Origin: Monoplex corrugatus
Lineage: Eukaryota; Mollusca; Gastropoda; Littorinimorpha; Ranellidae
Assembly (NCBI GenBank): GCA_030674185.1
Contig: CM060311.1
Location: 99,689,513 to 99,753,512, forward strand
Direction of reading: 5' to 3'
DNA: 64,000 nucleotides
The position numbers and the translations under genes are program-made. Below, piece after piece: positions 47,001 through 61,300 of this stretch (position 1 is the first letter of the stretch; each line of letters begins with the position of its first letter). The notes beneath the pieces are model-generated. The model was given only the letters and a program-made list of their open reading frames with translations, had not been told where the DNA came from and did no database searches.

Positions 47001-47497
47001 AATTCTGGGTACTTTTTTGGTGGATGGGACCTTGAACTTGGAGCTTTATCATTGAAATGTGTTAAAGCTGACATTTCATGACCTCTCAACACTCACAGCT
47101 TTGGTCAACATTTGGTAAAGATCTAGCCATACACACAGACAACTCACTCGTTGGTACAAAACAATCTCCCTTAAAGAACAAAAAAAGGTGGCTTGGGGAC
47201 GGGTGCCAATGGGAAAAAACCCCAAAAAAACCGACCTCAGTCCAATGAGAGAAAAACAGCATTATCAAACTTGGTAAAAAGAAAAAAAAAAAAAAAAAAA
47301 GAAAAAGAAAACCAATGTTACCTAAACCATGCCACATTCTGCAAAAAAACGTAACATCATAATATGTGAGGGAAAACTACTATTAACTGTCTCCATCACA
47401 AATTATTTTACAAACGTGGAACATCATTTTCACAAATTATGTTAAATAATTTGCAATATGACACAAGGTGTTATGCTATGATCAGAAAAAAATTCTT
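47001..47497. other. Unique sequence with A-run
   Basis: A20 run at about 47281-47300; no gene seen. Confidence 0.35.
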
Positions 47498-47735
47498 TGC
47501 AATATGACACAAGAGGTCACGCTATGATCAGTAGAATATGACACAAGAGGTCACGCTATGATCAGTGCAATATGACACAAGAGGTCACGCATGATCAGTG
47601 AATATGACACAAGAGGTCACGCTATGATCAGTGCAATATGACACAAGAGGTCACGCTATGATCAGTGCAATATGACACAAGAGGTCACGCGATGATCAGT
47701 GCAATATGACACAAGAGGTCACGCTATGATCAGAC
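47485..47735. repeat. 33/34-bp minisatellite, about 7 units
   Basis: CAATATGACACAAGAGGTCA and CGCTATGATCAGTG; each unit has AGGTCA. Confidence 0.93.
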
Positions 47736-48233
47736 ACATAATCTGTGATACGACACAAGGTGCTCTCTTTATGCACAAGCAAAATGACCAAAGACTGACT
47801 GGCTAACTCAAAGGGAAACAACAATGACCACAGCATGTAATTATGTACACGACAGAGTTGTCTACCTTAACAGCAGCAGTCCACTGTATTCCAAGACTGG
47901 TACATGACTTACAAAATGACATGCAAAGCTCAACTATATCATCAAGCAACATCACCAAACTGTAACATAAAAAGTGATAACCAAAATTTAGCCACATAAA
48001 AAACATGGGAATTTTGACTTTATGTGATAACAATGCTTATACAGATATTAACAAAAACCAGACACATTCACAATGACTAATATAAAATGAATACATGACC
48101 TCAAAATGCTTCTGCATGCAAAACTACAAGAGATCATCATATACATTTAAAAAAAGATGTTCTGAATGGGATTTATGTTTCAGAAAACTGTTTTATGACA
48201 GTAGATATAAAATCTTCGTACAATCATGCATGA

Positions 48234-48275
<42 letters not shown>

Positions 48276-48774
48276 CACATCTGCATGCAAACAAACACAC
48301 TCTGCCGCTGAAAAAAAAATCCAAGATAATGACACTGAAAAAATTGTATAGCTGTGAAATCAATCTTAAAATGCTTGTGAACATGCTGAAATTCCAAAAA
48401 CCTCACCTTTGTTCTAAAACTTGAATGTCTACAAGACATATGTGTAAAATCTTTGCATTAAAAAAAATCAGTGTACAATTAAAGAGTGGAGAGAGAGACA
48501 GAGAGAGACAGAGAAAGAGAAAGAGAGAGACAGAGACAGAGACAGAGCAATAAAACGAGTAAGTAACAGAAAGTAAGAGTCCAAGAGAGACACAGTTCAT
48601 AAAACAAACAATAAATACTACATCAAAATCAAATGAAACTTATCAAAATACATGTCATACAAATAATCAAGAATTCTTAATAAAACTACAGCACTAAAAC
48701 TGGAACACCACGCATTCAAAAACAATGACACAAAAATAACAAACACGCATGTATTCAAACCCCATCCACACTGT
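47736..48774. other. MBTPS2 3' flank or UTR
   Basis: Non-coding; (AC)n at 48237-48273 and a GAGAGACAGAGA-rich stretch at 48485-48548. No exon-like frame. Confidence 0.4.
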
Positions 48775-48930
48775 CCACACATCACCATCATCATCACACC
48801 ACACTGTCCACACATCACCATCATCATCACACTGTTCACACATCACCATCATCATCACACTGTTCACACATCACCATCATCATCACACTGTTCACACATC
48901 ACCATCATCATCACATCACCATCATCAACA
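48775..48930. repeat. 26-bp minisatellite just after the MBTPS2 stop
   Basis: CACTGTTCACACATCACCAT plus CATCAT, about 5-6 units, ending within 10-20 nt of the TGA (48941-48939). Confidence 0.93.
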
Positions 48931-48938
48931 CTCCACTG

Positions 48939-49158
48939 TCACAAAAATAAAGTCCACATCGCTAATACAACATTCACGCCCAGCAGAATTGTTCCAAACA
49001 AAATGACGAGTGTGTAGATGGCGCCACGGAGCTCAGGATCAGGGACGGAAGAACGCAGAGCGAGCTCGATAAATGCAAGACAAATATACTGGCCATCCAA
49101 CGCGTAACACGGGACAACATTGAGGATCACCAGCGCCCCGGACAAAGATATCAAATAT
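48939..49158 (-). CDS. MBTPS2: MBTPS2 terminal coding exon (LDG motif)
   Basis: Acceptor CCAATACCAG (exon begins at 49158), stop TGA at 48941-48939. Encodes YLISLSGALVILNVVPCYA then LDGQYI, followed by an amphipathic stretch and a final membrane helix ending MWTLFL. The LDG Asp is the third zinc ligand of site-2 proteases in family knowledge. The length from the LDG to the C-terminus is like that of vertebrate S2P. Confidence 0.95.
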
Positions 49159-49294
49159 CTGGTATTGGTTAAGAAAAACACAAAATAATTCAGGTAATCG
49201 GAAAGGCTGGTTAAATTTCCTTATCAAGATGTACCTTACCAGGGACAGTACAGCAAAGGATACTTGCAGAAGGTCTCCAAAATATAGACACATA

Positions 49295-49325
<31 letters not shown>

Positions 49326-52300
49326 CAAAGGATACTTGCAGAAGGTCTCCAAAATATAGGGCAGGTTGAGAGGAACCAGCAAACTGCTGGGCATGTAATT
49401 GCTGACAGACACTGAAAACAACAACAGTCAATTACAGCATCCATTGTTATTCATCTACAGCATCCATTGTTATTCATCTACAGCATCCATTGTTATTCAT
49501 CTACAGCATCCATTGTTATTCATCTACAGCATCCATTGTTATTCATCTACAGCATCCATTGTTATTCATCTACAGCATCCATTGTTATTCATCTACAGCA
49601 TCCATTGTTATTCATCTACAGCATCCATTGTTATTCATCTACACCATCCATTGTTATTCATCTACACCATCCATTGTTATTCATCTACAGCATCCATTGT
49701 TATACATCTACACCATCCATTGTTATTCATCTACACCATCCATTGTTATTCATCTACACCATCCATTGTTATACATCTACACCATCCACTGTTATACATC
49801 TACACCATCCATTGTTATTCATCTACACCATCCATTGTTATACATCTACACCATCCATTGTTATACATCTACACCATCCATTGTTATACATCTACACCAT
49901 CCATTGTTATTCATCTACACCATCCATTGTTATACATCTACACCATCCATTGTTATACATCTACACCATCCATTGTTATACATCTACACCATCCATTGTT
50001 ATACATCTACACAGTCCATTGTTATTCATCTACACCATCCATTGTTATTCATCATCACTGAAAACAATCTCATTCAATAACAACATCCATTCTTATATCA
50101 CTGTACAACTACTGAAACTTGCTAACAGCATGCCAGTCATACCCACAATGGCCTCTCTGCAAGCAGACTTTCTATACAAGCAAGAATGCACAATGACTGT
50201 GTAAACGGAGTAAACACAGGTATGTATCCAAGTTCTAATTAGAAAGGTGCCTCAAGATACATACCTGAATTTTCATTCAACCATATACAACCTGTTCTCA
50301 CAAAAGGTGACCAAAGTTCACTTTGAGTGATACATTATATAATTTGCATCAAAGTAGAAAAAATGCTCGTCTTAATGGTGTACTGCAGCTTCCCTGGTCT
50401 GTGAGAGGACACGGTCCACTTTTCCTTTTGCCATGGAACACTAATGTTTCTTTTGTAGAACTGAACCAGTAACCTACCAGTGTTTCTTTCCTAGAACTGA
50501 ACCAGTAACACCAGTGTTTCTTTCCTAGAACTGAACCAGTAACACCAGTGTTTCTTTTGTAGAACTGAACCAGTAACACCAGTGTTTCTTTTCTAGAACT
50601 GAACCAGTAACACCAGTGTTTCTTTCCTAGAACTGAACCAGTAACACCAGTGTTTCTTTTGTAGAACTGAACCAGTAACACCAGTGTTTCTTTCCTAGAA
50701 CTGAACCAGTAACACCAGTGTTTCTTTGTAGAACTGAACCAGTAACACCAGTGTTTCTTTTGTAGAACTGAACCAGTAACACCAGTGTTTCTTTTGAAGA
50801 ACTGAACCAGTAACACCAGTGTTTCTTTTGTAGAACTGAACCAGTAACACCAGTGTTTCTTTCCTAGAACTGAACCAGTAACACCAGTGTTTCTTTTGTA
50901 GAACTGAACCAGTAACACCAGTGTTTCTTTTGTAGAACTGAACCAGTAACACCAGTGTTTCTTTTGTAGAACTGAACCAGTAACACCAGTGTTTCTTTTG
51001 TAGAACTGAACCAGTAACACCAGTGTTTCTTTTGTAGAACTGAACCAGTAACACCAGTGTTTCTTTCTAGAACTGAACCAGTAACACCAGTGTTTCTTTT
51101 GTAGAACTGAACCAGTAACACCAGTGTTTCTTTTGTAGAACTGAACCAGTAACACCAGTGTTTCTTTTGTAGAACTGAACCAGTAACACCAGTGTTTCTT
51201 TTGTAGAACTGAACCAGTAACACCAGTGTTTCTTTTGTAGAACTGAACCAGTAACACCAGTGTTTCTTTTGTAGAACTGAACCAGTAACACCAGTGTTTC
51301 TTTTGTAGAACTGAACCAGTAACACCAGTGTTTCTTTTGTAGAACTGAACCAGTAACACCAGTGTTTCTTTCCTAGAACTGAACCAGTAACACCAGTGTT
51401 TCTTTTCTAGAACTGAACCAGCCATAAAGTCTGACTTGCCTGCAAGAGACGCACTCATGCAGCTTGTGCATGCTATCAAATCTGACGATTCATCGTAAGC
51501 CAGCCATAAAAACCCCTTCTTCCCTTTTGGAAGAGAGCTACATGGATTCCTTGATATATAACTTTCTTTCCAGAAAAAAATTTCTTATCCAAGAGCTATA
51601 GTTTTAGAGCACTTCATGGCAATGACACGTGTGACTTTACCACAGCAAGTTCAGGGTCACCGTTTCCCAATAATCGGTAAAGCTGGGTGACTAAATCAGA
51701 AAATTTATGAAACAGCGTAAGCTTGATCATAGTATAAGTGGACAGATTCAAACTATTATTGTCTACTTACCAATGGCAAGTGGAGTTTTATTTTTACTGG
51801 CCAGATATCTCCTCATACTCATCACGGTGAGTAAACTACTCACCACATTGAGGCTGAAACCTACCTGAGTAGTACAGATCCAGAGGGTGCCCCAAAAATA
51901 GAAGCGGTGGTCTGCGACCGTGAAAGATCCTCAGCAGTTTGGTCTCGTTGTCCACAGCAGGGTACACACAGGCCACCTCCACCCCCGGCAAGTAGCAGTC
52001 ACTCTGCAGTTTACATACCGGGCGGTCTGTTGTCGTGCGGGCTGGCAGGCACGCATAGTGCTGTGTGATCAATAAAAACACTGCTGTGTACATGTTTTAC
52101 ACAAATTATTTACAAACAACTGCTGTGTACATGTTTTACAACAAATTATTTACAACTGCTGTGTACATGTTTTACACAAATTATTTACAACAACTGCTGT
52201 GTACATGTTTTACACAAATTATTTACAACAACTGCTGTGTACATGTTTTACACAAATTATTTACAACAACTGCTGTGTACATGTTTTACACAAATTATTT

Positions 52301-55300
52301 ACAACTGCTGTGTACATGTTTTACACAAATTATTTACAACAACTGCTGTGTACATGTTTTACACAAATTATTTACAACAACTGCTGTGTACATGTTTTAC
52401 ACAAATTATTTACAACAACTGCTGTGTACATGTTTTAACACAAATTATTTACAACAACTGCTGTGTACATGTTTTACACAAATTATTTACAACAACTGCT
52501 GTGTACATGTTTTAAAAAACAAATTATTTACAACAACTGCTGTGTACATGTTTTAAACAAATTATTTACAACAACTGCTGTGTACATGTTTTAAACAAAT
52601 TATTTACAACAACTGCTGTGTGCATGTTTTAAACTAATTACACTTCCAACACCAGAAACAGCATTCCCAATGCGTCACTACAAAAACACATGCAAACCAT
52701 AAAAGACAAAAAATTAACCAACTTGAACAAGACTGCAAACCCGTCTGCACCGTTCTTGACACCTATCAGCAACCCAGCCCCCTCTCCACCTTCCTCTAGC
52801 TCTGCACGTCACCCCCTTGTACATTGCATTCCTTCAAACTTACTACTCTCTGAGGCGGAAGTGTCAGCCCTTTCAAAGGGCCTCAAATTTGTCCCTTTAA
52901 AACCATCCGCCAGTAAATACCAAACTATCAATAGCTGCCAACGATTTTTTAGATCCCTACGTTGGATGGCAGTACTGGGACATCCTCCCAAACAAAAATT
53001 GAATCCTGATGCTGACTTATTTACAAAACTTTTCCATAAGCCTGCTCATCGGGAACCTCCCCGCAACACCTTTCCCGAAGTTGAACATTACATCAACAAA
53101 TGCCACCAAGAAATAGACTGTCTCAACATGCGACCCAAGAAACATTCCAACATCTCCAAAGAAGAAAGGGACGCACTACACTCCCTCAAAAACAGAGACG
53201 ACATTGTCATCAAACCAGCAGACAAGGGGGGTGCAATTGTAGTCTGGGACAGACATCTGTATATCAAGGAAGCCCAGAAACAACTCCACCATCACGCCTT
53301 CTACAAAAAGTTGGACCAACCTGCCCACATGACCAATCATGCCAAGATATCCAAACTTATCAACAATCTCATAACCTCTAAGCAGCTGCCCCCCACTGCC
53401 AGCTACTCATCAAACAACTTCCAGTCCAATCACTTTTTTATTTACTTCCCAAAATACATAAAGCCAACAATCCTGGCCGTCCTATCGTGTCAGCTTGCAA
53501 CTGCCCCACTGAAAACATTTCTCAGTTTCTTGACCACATTTTGCAACCTATAGTCCAGGCTTTGCCTACCTTCATCAAAGACACTAACCATACATTGAAT
53601 CTGATTCAAATATTAAATGAAGACCACACCTTCAAACCCCAATACCTGTTCACTTTGGATGTGACCTCTCTGTACACCAGCATACCCCACTCCGATGGGT
53701 TAAAAGCTCTCCAGCATTTTCTGGACAAACGACGTGACCAAACATTGTCCACTTCAACCCTTGTCCGACTTGCCGAGCTGGTTCTTACCATGAACACATT
53801 TTCGTTCGGAGATGAGACGTTCTGGCAAGTTAGCGGAGTCGCCATGGGTACTAAGATGGGCCCCAGCTATGCCTGCTTATTCATGGGATATTTGGAGGAA
53901 CAAATCCTACAACAATACAAGAAACCCAAACCTGAATTATACAAAAGATATATAGACGATTGCATTGGCATGACATCCCTCGATCATGACCAAATTTTAC
54001 AATTCATCCACTACGTCCAAATGTTTCACCCATCCATCAAGTTCACATATGAAATTTCAAACACATCCATAAGCTTCCTGGATATCGAAGTTTCCCTTCA
54101 ATCTGAACAACTAGTCACTACAGTCCACTACAAACCTACAGACTCACATTCCTACCTGGACTACCAATCATCTCACACTTCCAACACCAGAAACAGCATT
54201 CCCTACTCGCAGTTCTTGAGACTACGACGCCTCTGCTCAGACGAAGACAATTTTCAGGACAAAGCAGTTGAAATGACTAGATTTTTCCTGTGCAGACATT
54301 ACCCACCTGAGGTCATCAATGAAGCCCGGAAAAAAGTCAACTCTGTCTCTCGGCCAAATGCCCTCCATTCAAAGCCCAAAGCTGTCACAGAGGATCGGCC
54401 AGTCCTCAGTCTATTTTACCACCCGTCCGTGCACCTCATAAAAAGGATCATCTTGTCCAACTGGAACATTTTGCGATCCAGTCCCACTACAGGTGAAACC
54501 TTTGACAAGCGCCCTTTGATCGTCTACAAGAGAGACACCAATCTCCGCGACTTGCTGGTGCATTCGAATCTCAGCAAACCAGTCAGCCAACCTCCAGGAA
54601 CCTCTCCATGCAACAAACCTAAATGCAAGACTTGTCCTTTCTTGTGCTCAGCCACCACAGTCAAAGGCCCCAAATCTCATATGAGAATTACAAAACATTT
54701 CAACTGTCAAACTTATAACATTGTCTACTTGATCAGCTGCTCTAAATGTTCCCAATTGTATATTGGTGAAACTGGAGCACCTTGACACACGTTTCAAAGA
54801 ACACTTGGCTGATATCCGCCACCAAAGGGATAAAACTATCCCAATCACTTCAACCAATCAGACCACTCAATCAATGACATCCGAGTGAAAGGTCTGTGGC
54901 TTCTACACAATAACAGCACCATAGACAGGAAAGACAGAGAATCCCACTTCATAAATAAACTTGGAACACGCAAACCACATGGTCTTAATGACAAACCATG
55001 AGTAACAAAATTCAGACATGCCGTTTCATGTCTCTTCCTGTTCCCACGCCTACCAGATTCTTGGCACCGGGCACAATCTACTCCCTTATCTCTTGGCTCT
55101 TGCCCTGTGCCTTCTTCAGAACAGGGCTATACCGATATAGCATGGCCACTTCTCAAAATTGCAGAACTCATCTCACTTCCCTTTTGACATCATAGTTGCC
55201 TCCCCTCTCCCCTTTTCTTACTACTGCTCATGATGACATGGGCATTCCATCTCTTACCCACTGGACGAGGCGGCAGGGAAGTTTTTAGTCCCGTTTTTAT

Positions 55301-58300
55301 TATCCATTGTTTGGTGTCTGTGATTTGTCTGTGACCGTGCGTTCGCGCTTGACAAAGGCTAGTGGGCCGAAAATTTGCGCTTGTTTTGTTTTGTCTGGTT
55401 GGAGACGCGCTTACATTGGTTTTCTTGTTCTTCTGGTTTGTGTTTGCTTGGGCGCGGGCAGTCAATCTTGTTTTGGAAATTATTTACAACATCAAACAAG
55501 ACGTTCAATCAGATATCAGCTGGACAAAAACAAGACAGGACACAACACCATGCTGGTGTCATCACACAACACACACTGCTGGTGTCATCCAACCCCACTG
55601 CGTTCACCACACAACACCACACTGCTGGGTGTCACCCACACAACACCACACTGCTGGGTGTCACCCACACAACACCACACTGCTGGGTGTCACCCACACA
55701 ACACCACACTGCTGGGTGTCATCCACACAACACCACACTGCTGGGTGTCATCCACACAACACCACACTGCTGGGTGTCATCCACACAACACCACACTGCT
55801 GGGTGTCATCCACACAACACCACACTGCTGGGTGTCATCCACACAACACCACACTGCTGGGTGTCATCCACACAACACCACACTGCTGGGTGTCATCCAC
55901 ACAACACCACACTGCTGGTGTCATCCACACAACACCACACTGCTGGGTGTCATCCACACAACACCACACTGCTGGGTGTCATCCACACAACACCACACTG
56001 CTGGGTGTCATCCACACAACACCACACTGCTGGGTGTCATCCACACAACACCACACTGCTGGGTGTCATCCACACAACACCACACTGCTGGGTGTCATCC
56101 ACACAACACCACACTGCTGGGTGTCATCCACACAACACCACACTGCTGGGTGTCATCCACACAACACCACACTGCTGGGTGTCATCCACACACAACACCC
56201 CACACTGCTGGGTGTCATCCACCAACACACAACACCACCACTGCTGGGTGTCATCCACACAACACACCACACTGCTGGGTGTCATCCACACAACACCACA
56301 CTGCTGGGTGTCATCCCACACAACACCACACTGCTGGTGTCATCCACAACACATGCTGGTCATCACAAACACCACACTGCTGGTGTCATCCATCATCACA
56401 CAACACCACACTGCTGGTGTCATCCACATCACACAACACCACACTGCTGGGTGTCATCCACATCACACAACACCACACTGCTGGGTGTCATCCACATCAC
56501 ACAACACCACACTGCTGGGTGTCATCCACACACACACACACACTGCTGGGTGTCACCACACACACAACACCACACTGCGGGCTGCATCACATCAACAACA
56601 ACACGCTGGATGTCCATCACACAGGCCTGGCCGACGACAAAACATTTGAATAAACCAGACAGCACTGTTGTCATCAATCCACAAATGGAACTCCATGAAT
56701 CATCATTCATGACCATCCGAATGTCCATCTGTGGCCTACCACAAAGGATTGGTGCGCATCACGCACCTGCCCTCATCACTACCACGGATCTATCTTTTGT
56801 CGCCACAAGTGATATCTCCCATACTTTTCTGTTTTCATCCATTCCCCAAAACTGTCCAATATTTTCGCACTGGGTCGACCTGGTGCTCTTTTTCACTACT
56901 GATATCCTGTTGTGATAAGGTGCTCAAATTTCTCTTGCCTCATAAAATGTCCCATAAATGTTGCTTCTATTTTCCTATTCTTTTTTTACCATTTTCCTCC
57001 CACACCCTGGTTGCCAGCTGTAAAAACTTAACCCTTTTACTCCTCACCCTATCCACCAGCTTCCTGCAGCAAGCTGGTGGACAGGATGAGGGAATGAAAG
57101 GGTTAAGTTTTTGCTTTGCTGTCATGGCTGACAATGCATGATACTGGCAGACAGGATGAGGGAAGCAAAGGGTTAACGTTCTTTTTGTGTTTGCCTCTTT
57201 CAAGACTATCTTGTTTGCTCTCTTTGCTGTCCATGGAACTCTCAACATTCCTCTTAGAAACCACATTTCAGCTGCCTCAATTTTGTTCTGACTTTGCTTG
57301 TTGACTGTCCACGCCTCGCATCCGTACAACAGAATTAGTTCTATGTAACACTGAAGTACTCTCTTCCTGATGTTAACTGATAGGCATTTGTTGGTAAGAA
57401 CGCTTTTCATCTTCTTGAATGCTGTTTCAGCTTGGCCAAATCTGCTGGCTATTTCTGATATTCACGACATGAAAACTGTCCCAGATTGTGAGGGCCCTCA
57501 CGGCCTCCTGTCCAGATGACTGACGTCAGTTGTGGTGGGTCTGGGGGTGTGCTGACAACCAAACTCACGACATGAGGGGAGTAACACAGGAGCGGTGCAC
57601 AAGCTGGGGTACCAAAAACACAATTAAACAAAAATCAGAAGAGCAAGGGTGGGTGTAAGGAAGAGAATGAACCTAGTGTACATAAAATGACTGACAGTTA
57701 ACACTCACAGTACTGTGACTGGTACGTGTGTGGTACAGGAAACACAGATGGGTCTGACTGGTCTTGTTGCAGCAGTCTATCTCTCCATCTATAGGCTGGC
57801 TCCAGTCTGTCTCAACATAAACGACACACACATATGTAGACAGTCTACTTCTTTCACGCCATTATTATACCGATCTATCCTATACAAACGCTTCACATTT
57901 CATAACAATGGAACAACAGGAACCAGAAAAAACATGAAAGAAGAACAAGAGCGCATATTTAACCCTCTTAGCTTCATTACGACCGCAGCCGACAGTTCCG
58001 CCCGCACTGCCTAGCGCTTTGTTACGGCCGTACCCGACCGTAAAAGTCGGCCACGAGCATGGACTATTTTGATCACGCACTGATCACATGTTTCTGGCCC
58101 TGGGAGACTGACAATTGGTCAAACATTCTTGGCATCATCCAATGAGATGATCTTGGGAAAATTAGCACTACACACACATCCATTCACTTATGCTTGGACG
58201 TGAAATGTGGTTGGGGTATTTTCATTCATGCCTCGTAGCGTGTGAAAAAATGGCGATGCCCTTTGTAGCAGACGGTTTTCAGGATACAGATGATTCTCCA

Positions 58301-61300
58301 GATTATTCAGAGGAGGAATTAAATACTACTGTTCGTAAATTAGGAAAACACGAAGAAGATGTAGCTGAGTCAGATATTGAGGTTTGTGAGGGGGAAGATG
58401 ATGAAAACTGTGATTTAGGAGAGCAGACCGACACAGAAGATTGCGCGCCGCTGGCCACATTCCAGCTAACGTGGCACCCATCACTGGTTCTAATGACATT
58501 AAAGAAATTTGATCTTTGGGTCGGACCAACTTGTATACTGCCAGCTGATGCCAAACCTTTAGATTATTTCTTTTTGTTTTTGTACAGACAATTAGTAAAG
58601 TGTATTATGAACATTGAATGTAGTTTTGTAGTGGAAAGAAAAATAATGATAAAAACTACCAGAACAAACTGTGTAAATACCTGAGGAGCACTTGGTGACA
58701 TTTGGTGACCACTACGAGTACTATCACATGGAAATGCTGTTAGACACTTTAGCTAAGCCATACTCTAATTCATTACTCATCTGTATGTGTTGTGGTCACA
58801 TATAGGTGTGCTTCTCTTGTTTTCATATATATGTCACTTATTTATTCATGTTTGGTGATATCTTTGGTGACAATGACACGACAAGCAGTGGTTAGAAAGA
58901 CATACTCACTTGGATATGGAAGTAAAGCGTGTTTACCGACACCTGACAAATTTCTAGCTTTATATCTGATCAGACATGCTCACAGTGTACTCATGAACAG
59001 AGTAACCCTATTTTGGGGGAAAAGGCTTGAGAAAATTCGAAATCTAGGGGCAGTTCAGCTCTCTAGAATGCAAATACAAGAGGGTTAATACAAGACAAGA
59101 CAGGCACAAATTTTCTCACACTGGACAGAGCAGCTGGAAGTTTCAGTCTTTTTCTCCTAATTTTTGTATCTGGTGTTTGTTTGTGATCTTATGCTTGACA
59201 AAGGCCAGTTGGCTGAAAATTTGCGCCTGTCTTGTCTTGTTGTATTAATTATGCATTCTTATTCTTTTTTCATGTTTTTTATTCTGGTTCCTGTTTGCCT
59301 GAACGCGGGCAGTCACACTTGTTTTGAATGCAACAACAGTGAAGTTATATGTATCAGCACATAACTATTTCATGATATTGTAACAGTAGTCAAATCCAAC
59401 GATACGCATTATCATGTTATCAGTTTGTCTTCATGATACTGCACGTACAAGACATACATTTATTTTACACACAGCGCTGCATTCATGTTAATGCTGGCAA
59501 GTTGCCAGCAACAGGTGGCAGGAACTGGTCAAAGTTTAATTCTGCATACTTTAGTTTTCTACCTTCCATCCAGCAAGAGGTAACTGTTCATGCTGAACCC
59601 CCATGACCAGCCAGCTGAAGACAGCAAATCTGATCTGTTTTTGCTGACCTGCCGGACCAAGGGACTCAACTTTTCCTGGATACTACTGAACACAACAGTA
59701 CAAAAAACTGTTTTAACTCAATTGCATCGTGCCGGTAAAAAATCGCCGGCATTTTCCTTTACTGGTTGGAGACGTGACGTCAATATATCGACGGCGGACA
59801 TTCGTTTTTTTTTTAACGTCAGAAGCGTCAGTTATAGGGAAAACTCACTGGGAACCAAAACTAGGGTATGTTTGCAGCAGTTATTTCCCTTAGACAATGT
59901 GAAACAAAGACAACAGTAGCCTTTTTTCGGCGCAACCCGCGACATGCGAATTTGCAAATGGCGTCAAGGAAAGCAAGTCGAACCTCACAATTTTGTGAAT
60001 ATTTTGTGCTCTAGAGCAAAAAGTGACAAATACCAGTAATCTTGTGTTTTCCAACATGTGAAATCAGTGATTTAAAACATCCATGGCATGGAAATTGTGT
60101 TCTGCACTTCATCTAAAACTGTTTCAGTGTGTTCATACTGATAAAAAAAAACAAAATTTGGATCCCTATTTGGATACCTCATCATTTACAAGTATATGGA
60201 ATACCATAAATAAGGTAAGATTATTTGTACAGATCTAATCCTGGTCTTTCTGTATGACTTTACTTTGTTTGTCTAAGTTATTTGGTTGTTTTTCTATATT
60301 TTTTTAAAATGTGCCAAAAATCGTGCGACTTGAGTGGTCGGAATGACCCGGAAGACTGTGACTCGATAGAGTTAAGGTGATGGAGGATATACAGAGCTTT
60401 TGCCTTCCTACCCTGCATGCACAAGTTTGACACTGATCCAAGAAAAATGTAATGTCCTTAGTCCACTAACTTTTAAAGGGCAACTGCCCCTGCTCAGGGA
60501 TGGCGAAGGTAAAGCAACAAGGGAGAGGAGATGAACACCGTCCTCATATCACAGGGTCCATGAACAGTCGTGGTTTCAACTACTTCAGTTCCCTACAACC
60601 TCAGGATTATGGAACAGTCTGTACCTTTTCTTTCTACATATTTATTCTATAAAGAAGTAACCCTCACTTTTCGGGGTGGTGTTGAGCTGTTTGATGAAGG
60701 TGACGGGCAGACAGTGGCCAAGGGACGGCTGTTTGATACTGGTCTGGATACAGTTGAGCCAGTCACCTACACTGGTCACTGCACAGTCCCCCACACCTGT
60801 CAACGGCTCACCTACCAACAGACCCCGCGGACCTGACACCGCCGAGTTCTGAGGAGATTAAGAAAAGCGTAAATGAAAATAACGTACACTATAATCTGTT
60901 ACACAACTGTTTGAGAATAGATCACTAATTTTCAGTGAGATACAAACTGAAAGCTGACAGATGGAGCAAGCTTTTCAAGACAGCCTAAAGTTTCCACTAA
61001 CAGTAACGACACCATCAACATATAATAAGAAAAAAAAAACAATAAAAAAAACTGAAAGGAAGAAGGGCAAGGAAGATAAATAAAATGGAAAGACAGACAG
61101 AGAAAAAGACGACACAGAATATTATAAAACAGACAGAGAAAAAGACGACACAGAATATTATAAAACAGACAGAGAAAAAGACGACACAGAATATTATAAA
61201 ACAGACAGAGAAAAAGACGACACAGAATATTATAAAACAGACAGAGAAAAAGACGACACAGAATATTATAAAACAGACAGAGAAAAAGACGACACAGAAT

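Noticed and set aside
50440..51425. Plus-strand TTTCTTTTGTAG units as repeated splice acceptors
   Set aside because: The host gene is on the minus strand and no plus-strand transcript is evident.
50349..51479. Minus-strand 376-codon frame
   Set aside because: 34-bp array translation inside an MBTPS2 intron.
55307..56915. Plus-strand frames of 424-517 codons
   Set aside because: 29-bp array (TTPHCWVSSTQ-type) preceded by the PLE 3' region; all three frames are open.
58792..59088. 98-codon frame at the right part of the piggyBac-like element
   Set aside because: No recognisable transposase motif; probably chance within AT-rich remnant.
59590..59919. 109-codon plus-strand frame
   Set aside because: No splice or family support, lies in an MBTPS2 intron on the opposite strand.
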